From Gnetum montanum (Eukaryota > Streptophyta > Gnetopsida > Gnetales > Gnetaceae), in assembly GCA_015680685.1 (NCBI GenBank), contig MNCI01022494.1, forward strand, positions 1 through 62,000: DNA of 62,000 nt, given 5' to 3'. The notes beneath the pieces were generated by a model. It worked only from the letters and a program-made list of their open reading frames with translations, ran no database searches and had not been told where the DNA came from. Made by a program: the position numbers and the translations under genes. Positions 21,737 through 32,252 of this stretch are shown here, in pieces (within the stretch, counting starts at the first letter, position 1; every line of letters starts with the position of its first letter).

Positions 21737-23683
21737 TGAACAATAGCATTTGATACAAAATGCTTAGACTATCTTGATAATTTCTTTTTCCTCACCTATA
21801 TGCTTTTAAAAATTTCAAAATGCCAAAGATGGAAGCAAAAATGAGAAGATAGTTGTAAATTGCTTGAAAGCTTAGCAATGAAGGAAAGGTTAATCTTTCT
21901 ATTTTGCTTATGTTACATCTAAGCATCATAGAACAATTATTTAAATGTAGCTAGAAATTTATTTAAAATTAAGCATAAACTATAGCTGCTCACACCCTTT
22001 ACACACCAAAGGTATTGGGTTTGAAGCCAAACACGAACACCCCATGTTCGCTTGGAGGCATGTTCCAAGCATAGAAGACACATATCAAGTATCTTCAATC
22101 TAGATAATATTCTAAAGTCTCATGTTTTGTCAGGCTATTAATTTTTAAATTGGGTAAGAAATTATTAATCTTCTTGGTTCCATTAAGCATATAGAATCTA
22201 TTTCTTCAACATTTCATTTTTGTAAATGTTTTTTTGTTGAAATCAATCTTCTTGATTGTAAAAGGAAATTGGTATAAAAAGTAGGATGAAGTCTTATATT
22301 TAAGGAATTAAATATTATAATCTTCCTAATTCTTGCAACTTTTGCCATTGTAAAGAACATTTGCTTAATGTTTGTCCTTTTTTGGTAAAATAAAAAGATA
22401 CTAAAAAAAAAAACATGTTGAAGCTAAAAATAGAAAAAAACAATATGAAATTATAGATACAAAAAATTAAGTTTATATCAACAAATACAATCTAAAGAAG
22501 ACAAAGGCTCCTAGGAATATTTTTATTTGTACTAAAAGTATTGATAAGTTTAGATAGAGCAAAATTTTTGCTTATTTGACAAGATACTATTAACAAGAAA
22601 GTTATAGCTAATGGTAAAGATTAAGATTAAGATTAAGCAAAGCAAAGAAGTGAAAATCATTTAGAAATTGTGCAACCATTTCTTAGTGAATCTTGTTTTG
22701 ATATAAATATTGGTATTAAATTCTTGTGCAATTGTACACGTAAGTAGATATTCGTAAAAGTAGAATGATTTTTTCCACTCAAGTTTAAACCCAAATCTTA
22801 CTCCTTCAAAAAAACAACCACTTTAATACATAACCCCCATTTCCTTTATTATTTTTTGTCCATGTAATCACCAAATATCATAGAAACCAAGTTTACCAAT
22901 TCTTACAAAATCGCATTCTTATTTCAACGTTTTTTAGAGCTTCCCTAGCATCCCCGCTGAAATGCAATTGCTAAAAACTTAACTATGCCATGTTGAGACC
23001 GAAGGTCATGTTAGACAAATATAATCAAACTATTATCTTCTTAGTTAAATAAGATGACTCAATAAAACCTATTGGGTTTGAATGTGTAACATTTTTTATA
23101 TAAATCAAAAACATTATGCAATAAGATACACCGCACTGACAAAACATTAGCAAGAAGAACTACAAATTTGGAAAGTGAAAATTTAAAAGAAAAAACACAA
23201 ATGGTCCCCTTTGCTTTGTAAGTAGTCTCTGCAATCGAAGTGTGCATGAGCTAAATTGAACCCCGGCTTTATTCTGAAGTGTGGATTCACAATCGTCGTG
23301 GATAACTCTTGATATATGTGAATTTTTATGACTTTGAAACACAAACATTTACAGCAATTGAGGAACTAAACAAAATACTTAATCATTTGCCCCATGTATG
23401 GGATTTTTGGGATAAACTATCTAAAATTTCATAGGCAAATTACAAAAAGAAACTGATTTTGGAATTATAAATAGACTAACAATGCTCCTGTTTTATGGAT
23501 CTGCTGAATGTGCAAATTCACATTGCACACCTTTGACAAAAGATTCTATAACTTGCATGTAAAGAAAAAGAGAACCCAACCTGGCTTCCGAATATGAAGC
23601 AAATGGGCAAACAAAATCAACATCATAAGCCAAAGACTTCCCAGACACCCTCCAGAGAAGGAATATACAATACTTTTTTGCTG
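21737..23683. other. Spacer, no gene seen
   Basis: AT-rich DNA with A/T runs and no recognisable domain. Its right end is downstream of the 117-aa gene and must contain that gene's 3'UTR. Confidence 0.5.
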
Positions 23684-26600
23684 TCACTTCTTAGCTTTGG
23701 AATATCTGAGGCACCGATACTTCTCTCCACCAACAGCAATTTCCAAAGCACCATCCTTGTCATCTTGGATTGATGCAGAGCTAATTAGAACTTCTTTTTC
23801 TTTCTCTAGCTTTTCCCTTTCAATCTTTAATCTCGCTTCTTGCCTGACAATTTCAGCCTGTAAAAAATTATCATCTTCACATAACTGAAACCAAACACTT
23901 TGCAAACAAGAAAACCCAGAAAATAGCTAGAATTTAGAAATTGAATACCAAGATGATAAATATTTGTCTAGGACAAACACAATAAGCATTTTTAAAGATA
24001 CCAAAAATTGCAGACTACATAAATTATATTATTACGATTTTGCATACATTTCCGTCTATTCAGGGCAATCAGAAAGAGAAGGATTACGAGCGAAAATTTC
24101 CTATATCAAAACCCAAATGTATGAAAAAAAAGCCCATAAATGAGCATGTGACAATATGCTTCAATTCTAAAGATCACTAACCCACAAAATCTTTAATAGA
24201 TATATTGACACAAGATTGTGACATTCAACTTCCATTATCAAAGCTAACGACTGTTCATCATTCTTCATTACTGTGTTCACAATGCGGATTGTTCTTGCAA
24301 GGTTAGTTGTTATGTTTACAAGATGAATTTTCTCTTGTGGATTTTTTTGTTGTGTTTGCAAGATGAGTTATTCTTGGGTATTCATTGTTTAGTTGCAAAA
24401 TAGGTTGCTCTTGCATATCCTTTGCTATTTTTGCAAGATGGATTGTTCATGCAAGTTTATTGTTGATTTCACAAAACAGATTATTCTTGTAGGTTCTTTG
24501 TAGTTTTATAGAATGGATTGCCCTTGTGGATTCATTACCCAAATGTATTGTTGTGCATGTATATCTCATATGTGGCATGAAATTGAATAGTGCACATTTT
24601 GAGATGGAATTTATGTTAAGAGGATAAATTTCCATGTTTGTTTCTCATGTTGGCACTGCGGGTGTCAATGTTGGAATAGATAGCAATACCAACACTATTA
24701 GGCACTAAACTTTTCTGAAAGTTTCTAGATAATGGGAGAATATGTCTAGGTTCAATGAATATTGAGTTAGCTTAAAAGCAACCACATGCATAAATTAAAA
24801 TGAAGTGTAATGAAATTGATTGCCTGAGCATTTGCCCTGATTTGGTAGTGGCTCAAGACTTACTTTCAATTTCTTACCTTTCGTGATGGCTTCAGATGTG
24901 TGGTTGGTTTTGTTTCCAATTGCATGATCTACTATTTTTGATGGGCCCCAACAGTAAGGTAATCGTTTGTCAAGTTATAAGGCCTGGATTCAAACTTAGG
25001 CACAGCTATTTGAAAAGAGGTTAAGTTTTGCTTATCTACCAGCCAAGAGAAGTTTGCCTTTCACTCATCTATCATTGCTCTTGGGATCCTACATGGTCGC
25101 AAATGCATATAGTGAAAGGCAATAGCAGCTTTCACATAATAGCTTAAGAATTAGCACAAATACATAGATGATCCATCATTCCCTAATCAAGTTGGCATCT
25201 CATTATAACGTCTTTAATGGACATACACTTTACAATAAAGAAAAAAACTTCACAAAAGAATATCGTTTAGAATTCATGGCTTAGTTAGATAATTTTGACA
25301 AATAAAGATGGCTAGTACATTTCCACAAATGTATGGTTTCAAAAAATAGGGAATTGAATGCCAAGATTTAACATTTATTTATTCCATGGTTGTATGGCAA
25401 CGAGGTCATGGCCGGAAGGGATTCAAAATAATAAATAATAAATAATAACAATACTGAAGATGACTTTTATGACGACAGAAAAATATGGTCCCAGAAAATT
25501 GGGAATTATGTAGCAAAAATTTAACACCCATCCTTGGGATTTTTGGGACAAGTAAATTAAAAATAGAACAGTTAAAAGGTTTTATTATTTCTTTTAGTTT
25601 TTGGAGTATTTTGGGATTTAACTTTATTTTTCTCAATTCAGAATAACTCCATTCCCTATTGTTTACAAAACGTACTAGATTGATAGAATACAAATTATTT
25701 AAGGGAAATATTTCCACTGTACCCAACATTACATATTTGCAAGACATGAATAGTTTCAATCACCCAAGAATTGAAAAACAGGGTGATGAATCAACATGCT
25801 GCAAGAATAGATAACATGCAAATTCAATGCTGAATACTGCATCTTCCTTCAATGCCTGCTTTACATAGTCTCGTTGAAAAAATAGGAAATGATTTTTAAC
25901 ATTACATTGAAAAATGTCATGGACAAATTGTTATATATATTTTGGCCAATAGCTAGGGTCTGTTATGGGTGTAATAATCTCATTTTCAATTTCAAAATGA
26001 AAACCAGTTCCATTAATATGTTGGAAACGAGAATGTTTGTGATACTTAACAAAATTAAAAATCAGTCATTCATTCTCTCAGTGATAGAAATCATCAATTT
26101 TGGCTCAAAACCCCATTGTCTTGGACAAAGCCATATTGTGTCTGCATCTTGATCATCCACATGTTTGTGGCCATTCTGGGAACATCGCCCGTCTAAGGAG
26201 CTTTTGAAAGCTATTAACATTATTTTTCAAATATGATCTCCCCGTCAGTTTTGACAGCATCTCCTAATAGTATGTCTCTAACGACAAGTGATTTAAGTGT
26301 GAAGAAGAGATACAGCAGGGACACTGGAAAGTAAAATTGCAACTACACACGTCACTATTTACTTTGCACTGCCCTACACACAATATTGATGTTCCTCCTG
26401 AGTTTTCACACAATATTTAAGCCCATCCAACCAACCAAAGGAAAAGGAAGAAAAAGGAAAGAATTGGCATTAACGGAGAAACAGATTAGTCTATACTTTA
26501 GAATGTATTTGGCGAACGTTCCTAAAAGAAAATGTTAATTATTGAATTTCCCGTTAAAAACAAACGAACCAAAGAAATTTTACGCCCTATTGAAGCAGAA

Positions 26601-27084
26601 GTCGTAAGCAGTTTGTTTAAATCTCAACGTATATTCCTCAGTCATCACTTGTCCTCTAGTTCTCAACTTCAGAATGAGCATCCAGATTTCTAAATTTCTA
26701 GGCACTGAAATTCCTATCTGGAACCGTAGCTCTCCAAAAAGACGTGCGAAAGAAAGCTTCCAATTCCATATCCAAGTAATCAAAACTTCAAAGTCTACTA
26801 ATAATGCCGAAATTGCTTTCGAAAGCTGATCTGACGGATTTTGGAAAGAAGCATCATGATCGATAATTCTGGAATTGGGCGAGCGGAAAGGTAAAAATAA
26901 ATACCTCTCTGCGGGAGAGCTCGGCCTTCCAGGCGGCCTCACGCTCAGCGACCTCGCGCTCGCGCTCCTGAATGTAGGATTGCATCTCGCGCTCTTTCAG
27001 GATCCTATCCTCGATATCCGCCTCCAGCGCCTCTTTCAGCTCCTGCACGAACTTCTCCACCACCGCTTTTATTCTCAGCGACAT
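23684..27084 (-). CDS. Small conserved-looking plant coiled-coil protein (two exons, 117 aa), function unknown
   Basis: The model is complement(join(23684..23857, 26905..27084)). Exon 1 runs from the ATG at 27084 (MSLRIKAVVEKFVQELKEAL..) to ..AELSRRE and a GAG|GTATTT donor. Exon 2 follows a TTTTTTACAG acceptor and starts AEIVRQEARLKIEREKLEKE in phase 0. The protein is highly charged and helical (about residues 10-83), with an EREREVAEREAAWKAELSRR heptad-like stretch. It ends in a compact basic tail with GGEKYRCLRYSKAKK. There is no signal peptide or membrane segment. The clean splice phase and continuous coiled coil support a real gene, but I do not recognise a named family and assign no function. 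The 3.05-kb intron holds a minisatellite and SINE-like debris. A (CTT)n tract lies in the leader region upstream of the start. Confidence 0.8.
24278..24540. repeat. Degenerate minisatellite, about 38-41 bp period, 6-7 copies
   Basis: Units follow the pattern CAAGATGGATTGTTCTTGCA plus about 18 further bases ending in a T-rich (T)TTTG. Starts are visible near 24278, 24319, 24359, 24396, 24434, 24472 and 24509. It lies inside the intron of the 117-aa gene. Confidence 0.75.
24541..26904. other. Remaining intron sequence of the 117-aa gene
   Basis: No internal exon was found. Bases 24955-25090 resemble 37935-38065 (shared phrases GGATTCAA, CTTGAAAA.AGGTTAAGTTTTG and CTTGGGA/CTTTGGGA), a probable unclassified SINE-like repeat. 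Confidence 0.45.
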
Positions 27085-27131
27085 CCCTGCACCATTCTCA
27101 TTCTCCTCAAAACCTCTTCCTCATTCTCTTC

Positions 27132-27168
27132 TCTCCTTCTTTCTTCTTTCTTCTTCTTCTTCTTCTTC
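27132..27168. repeat. (CTT)n microsatellite in the leader of the 117-aa gene
   Basis: CTT/TTC triplets 48 bp and more upstream of the ATG (GAA on the sense strand). This is common in plant 5'UTRs and promoters. Confidence 0.9.
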
Positions 27169-28034
27169 GAAGCTAGGGTTTCCACGTGGCCGCGGCCGCG
27201 CCGTTAAACTGCAGCAGGCCCCATTGGCGACTGCACATGCGGCCACAGAAATGACAGAAGCTCCAATAACAACAAACAAGAAGCAAATCCTGTAAAGCAA
27301 CAAAATTGCGTGGAGGTTTTCCGAAACTGCAAATCCGGCACAGAAATCCGACAGCAGAAGAAGAAGCAGCAGCAGCAGCGCCTGCGTGCGTGGGATGTTA
27401 TTTACAAGGCAAGGCTGCTGACCTTGTGTTACACTTCTTCTTCTTCTTGTTCAACGACGACAACGAGAACGAGAATAACGAGAAGAAAGAGGATCCTTCC
27501 CACGCCATGGTGGGATCCCGAACGTTGCGTCTCAGCAAAGCCCTGTTATATATATATATAACGTATGATTCTGTGGCTGAATTTCGTTCCCATTTTCTTT
27601 GTTCGATTTCGCTTAAGCAGACAAGTCTCTGTGAAGTGAATGTGGCCCTGTTTATTTGGAGAAGTCTAATTTTGGAGTGTCATCATAGGCGATTGCGTGG
27701 CTACAACTTGAGTTAGCCTAACCACTTTGGCGTCACTTACCTCTATGGTCGTGGTTATGGTTCACCATGACCATTTGGCTGTAGGTATTACTACATCTAT
27801 TTTGGTTATTATTTGTTGGGCCTAAAATGCAAGTAAATTGCAAATCATATCATCGGAAGTTATAATGAAAGGAAAAGCTGAAACGAAGTTTTACCAAGGT
27901 AAATAATTAGGTAATCAATTCTATTATTTTTATTTAAATTTATACATGTGATCTCTTTATATTACAAGGTGGTGTTTATTGTTTCCTAGCCTTCTCAATG
28001 TAATCCAATAGTTAGGTATCATTTTGGCATTGAA
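27169..28034. other. Promoter side of the 117-aa gene and spacer
   Basis: The first 350 bp are GC-richer (CGCGGCCGCG near 27190). An AGCAGC-rich stretch lies at 27360-27380 and a short (TA)n at about 27547-27560. No coding exon is recognised on either strand. Confidence 0.4.
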
Positions 28035-28114
28035 TTTGCATAGGTTGCTTGAAAGTTGATAGTAGTTTGCATAGGTTGCTTGAAAGTTGATAGTAGTTTG
28101 CATAGGTTGTTTTA
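28035..28114. repeat. 31-bp tandem repeat, about 2.5 copies
   Basis: TTTGCATAGGTTG starts at 28035, 28066 and 28097, exactly 31 bp apart. The first two units are identical through GCTTGAAAGTTGATAGTAG. Confidence 0.95.
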
Positions 28115-28444
28115 GATATTTTTTGAAAACATGGCAAATTTGTTTTCCTTTTAACTTCAAGGTTGCATTTGAGATTATTACAAAGAATGATTTTATTCAC
28201 AACAAATTCAAAGAGGCCTAGAATATATAATTATCACTACACTTTTGGACAAGGAAAATGAGAGATATTTGGAGAGCCCTTACCTTTCCAAAAATTTGTA
28301 CTTTTGTATGGTGTCTTATTCATCAAGGTCTTCCTATTGACACTCATCTTTAACATATGAAAATTATTTCTCCTTAATGAACATCTACAAATTGTAACAA
28401 CTTTCAACCAATCATCAATGAAATCAATCATGATGATCAACTAA

Positions 28445-29450
28445 CGATGAGGTGTTAACCTAGTGGTATGAATCTTGACTTAGTAACCCTAGGTCATTGG
28501 TTCAATTCTACTAGATAGTAATGAGTTATAAACTTCTATAAATCTTGGGGTGTGATGAGACACGATTCGCACGAGCCGCGATATCACATCCCATGCAATA
28601 TCGCGTCGTCCCTTGCGATATCGCATACGCGATATTGCAGTCCGCCGCCATATCTATAAATAAGAGGCAGCACTCCCCTTATTCCTCATCCTAGGCTAGA
28701 AGTAGGGAAACTCTGGCAAATTGATCACTCCAGAGATAGAATATTTTCCATGTGCCTGCAGTAGGAGTCCCCAAGTGAACGGATCTTTATTCAAGCAGCT
28801 TTGTACCTGAACGCAAGTTGTGTACAGCAATAAAGACGAGCTTTGTGGATAAACCTTGCAGTGCATGGAATAGGATTTATTACATGTTATTTCTTACCTG
28901 TTATTTATTACCCGCAGTAGCGCGGCATGAGTACGACTTGATTACGAGCATCTACAGATGTGTATGACTAGTCAAGGAATCGGCTGCTCATCACGCTTAG
29001 GCTGGTTAGGTGCCTCAGTATGACCACTTCGAGCACGTGCGTTACGTGTGGTGATCTCAGTAACGATTAGCGTTTAGTAGCCGCGGTTGCATAGTTCAGG
29101 GTGTGTACGGTAAGTGGGAATGAATGCTGACGCTAGTTAATTTAGACTTAGTCATTAGTTAGAGTTAGTTAGTTTCTCAACCCTTCTCTTGTAGCATAGA
29201 AAACATAAAAACATAAAAGACTATAAAAATCATATACCTCGGACTTACTTAACCATACACCGTGACAACTACAAGTAAGTTTGGGAAGACAACGAATGAT
29301 TAACCCCAAGTGTTCCATGGGGGGCGTAGGCATTTAGTCTACGGAGTTCGACCGAATCGTGCGTGCTACGCTTGTTTCATATGGTTGAGTGTAGGGGTAC
29401 CTCGCCACTCATCAGGGTGCATATATGTTTCACTTGTTTCAAGTTCCCTT
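28445..29450 (+). repeat. SINE-like element, family 1, split by a solo LTR
   Basis: The halves are 28445-28552 and 29415-29450. The head GATGAGGTGTTAACCTAGTG, B box GGTTCAATTCTAC and body precede the LTR. The tail GTGCATATATGTTTCACTTG resumes after it. Removal of the LTR plus one GGGTG restores a continuous family-1 copy. Confidence 0.8.
28553..29414 (+). mobile_element. Solo LTR of the TGATGAG family, copy 3
   Basis: The 862-bp element has TGATGAG..CTCATCA ends and a perfect target duplication GGGTG (28548-28552 and 29415-29419). U3 has several GCGATATCGC-type units, including the 12-bp palindrome TGCGATATCGCA (28614-28625). TATA is CTATAAATAAGAGG (about 28654), and AATAAAGACGAG (about 28830) marks R. 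The 3' region contains GGGGTACCTCGCCACTCATC like the others. Confidence 0.92.
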
Positions 29451-30751
29451 GAATTCTTGGTGATCAACCTACTTTATCAAATTCTTTTCTTTGCATTTAG
29501 AAGTGTCTTCGACTGCTTATTCTCTCCTCTATTTGGAAGCTTCTGTAGGCAATTAGTTTCTAATAGTAAGAGCATAACTATGAACTCTCTTTAGGAGTTA
29601 AATATCATATTCTCAAAGATGTCACTTTTCAGCTATAGCTTGTAGCAAAAAAACTCATAGTAAAAGTTGAACAATTAATTTATTTTCTAAAAATTTATTT
29701 CTTTTTATTTTAGAGGTTCAAGGAGGGGAATTTTCTAGCTTCCGTTGCTACTTGTTTATTATTTCTAGTTGATCTATTTTTTTATCTTTAAAGATAGTTT
29801 TCTCCTTCTCTTTAAAAGAAACCCTTTAGTAAGAAGTGAAAACCCATGAGGGCACTTTTGAATAAGGGCAATACATGATCCTTTTCCTCCCCTAGAGGGA
29901 AGCTTTTTAGGATTTGTTGTAGGAATAAAAACCTAAAAAGGTATTCCCAAGATCATTGGCTTTTTTTATTTTGGCTTCAATAACCTCGAAAGACTTATTT
30001 AGATTACTTATCATAGTGAAAAATGGTGACCCATGCAATTGCTAATAAAGGACCATCATAGAGATGTGTCTAAAAGCACATTCAAAGTGAGGTACTTAGG
30101 AAAGTTGGAGATTTAATATCCTTTCTCTCCATAGCCATCGATTGCTAAGAGTTGTAAAGGGCTAGTTTCGAGCTCCTAGTTTGATTAACCAAGAGGCAAT
30201 GAGGTTGGTTAGGAATAAAGGAAGTTCCTCTAGAATTATCCAAGATTTTAAGCTAGTCAAGAACAAATAAGAGCTCACACTAATAATGTGCTTATTAGAT
30301 CAAGTGTTACGATTTCCAAGGATGGGTTAGGGTAAGGTAGACTTGGTGCTAAGTTCACCTTACTTAAGTTAGCATGGTAGATAGGTGTACTTGGTAAGGT
30401 AGGTTTACCTCATTCCCTCATTTCTAGGACTTAACCTTGTAGGGTTAATAATTCTTTAAGGCAGGCATGGACAATACTACGACTTCTCATTTCCTTATAA
30501 GCCAAACAAGAAACTACTATACTAGACTAATCAGACATTACAATACCCTACATTGTATAGATATTATATGTAGAATGATTTCAAAATTGTATTGGTGATG
30601 TGATTTGTTGCAAGAGAAGGAAGGGAATATCTGCTCTATAGTATTTTACTACTCAAAGGAAGCATCTATCGATTTCAACAATTGAACTATCATTAACTAC
30701 TTGATCATCCTTTGACTAAATCACTAGCACTAGAGTGTTGCTTTTAAATTG
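29451..30751. other. Spacer, no gene seen
   Basis: It contains an unclassified repeat shared with 18890-19010 (at about 29880-29995) and otherwise plain AT-rich DNA. Confidence 0.4.
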
Positions 30752-30925
30752 TGATGAGTTGCATCAAGGGTTACGTTGACAAGGCCTCGTCGATGCAACC
30801 TTGTCGACATGGTCACATTGATGTGGGATTTGATGCATTGACGTGGCCCTGTCGACATAGTGTATGTTTTCATCTATAAATATGTGCTCACCACCCACAT
30901 AGTTGTAGACGTAGGAAACTTGGCC
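30752..30925 (+). mobile_element. Truncated LTR of the TGATGAG family, copy 4
   Basis: It starts TGATGAGTTGCATC, has U3 with GTCGA/GTCGAC units and the TATA box CTATAAATATGTGC (about 30873), and keeps the AGTTGTAGAC motif seen in copy 1. Homology is lost after about 30925, so R/U5 and the 3' end are missing. Confidence 0.7.
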
Positions 30926-31914
30926 CTATTTCAAAAGTGTAGTTAAGTTACACACAAACTAAAAATAAATAAATGGAGACCACTACAGTAGCTTTGATTT
31001 TTGATGAAGTTACACACAAGCTAAATAAAATGGAGACAACTGCAATAGGTTTGACTCTCTATTTAGGAGTCATAATGAGGATGGAGATGAAGCATGTAGT
31101 AAATTAAATTAGAAGCAAAGGGAATGGTTGTATGAAAACTAAATGCATTGTATATAGAAACTATTTAAGTATGTTAGAAAACAATGAAGCTTAAATAAAA
31201 TTGAACTCTAATTTTTCATATTTGCATTTAAATGCTTTCCAAATACATATGACTTGCATGGCAAGGAGGTAGAAAAACCATAAACACTATATACTTAGTA
31301 CAAGTAACGAGTAAAATAAATAATATTCTTTAGAAAAAAGTATCATTAGTTAGAGCCATAGTGTTGATCCTACTAGGCAAGGTCTCTAGAGGGTTAGTAG
31401 AGTAAAAGCCCAACCTCTTTGTGTGAGTTTGCCTAGGCTCAAACCCAGGTCTTCAACTTGAGAAATGAGCATCTTTCAATAATAACCTGTGGGGAAAAAA
31501 TATAATACCTTTTAGTTGACATCTATATTGTAAAATGACAAGTTTATTTTTTGTGTGTAAAATCACCTATTTCCAAAAAAAGCTTTTGACAAATTCACAC
31601 ATTGCTTTGGAGCATTAGCATTGACATTCTCTCACAGCAAGAAAAGTTTAATTACATTATGCCTATAATGATATTGAGCTACCTTCGTGGCTTATGAGAA
31701 GTGATCGACCCAATGTTGTCACTTAAATGAAATTATAGTATTTGACTATGAAAAAAAACAAGAGAAAGCAAATGTGAGACATGTTATATGAGATAAGTGG
31801 ATTTGAGGACATGCTTTTTTTTAAGCAATAGAGAACCATTGTGTTTATTTGACTTTAGAGTCCATTATGTTCGTTGGACTTTTAGAGTGTTTTGGTGATG
31901 TTACATAGTAGGCT
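30926..31914. other. Spacer, no gene seen
   Basis: A local duplication has GTTACACACAA(A/G)CTAAA at about 30948 and 31010, each followed by AAATGGAGAC. Nothing else is recognisable. Confidence 0.4.
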
Positions 31915-32048
31915 AAAGTCTCAAAGAGATTAAAATAAGTGTAATATAAGTATACCTCAAGATATAACACTCAACATTGTCCACCAAAATTGAACCCATG
32001 ACTTGAGGTTTTAAATCAAAAATCTTACAACCAAGCTAACACCTCATG
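31915..32048 (-). repeat. SINE-like element, family 1
   Basis: Minus-strand copy. On the plus strand it has TATACCTCAAGATATA, then ATTGAACCCATGACTTGAGG (B-box side) and AAGCTAACACCTCATG (head). It ends about 200 bp upstream of the cyclophilin start codon. Confidence 0.65.
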
Positions 32049-32252
32049 CTCATATTAGGTTTCTACCATGGAGTCCTTGGGTCCTTGAAGAGCCTCACGT
32101 TGGAATGGCTTGCATTTATAACAAGTATACTTTTTTCTAAATGTGCCTTACATTTAATTGGTTTTTTTTTTTTTTGCAATTTATTTATTTATTCCATAGT
32201 AAATTACTTCAGTATCCAACCATCCGCTTAAAGTTCTGATTTCGACTATTAA

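Noticed and set aside
24278-24540. CRISPR-like spaced repeats
   Set aside because: Units are contiguous and degenerate without unique spacers, and the genome is that of a plant.
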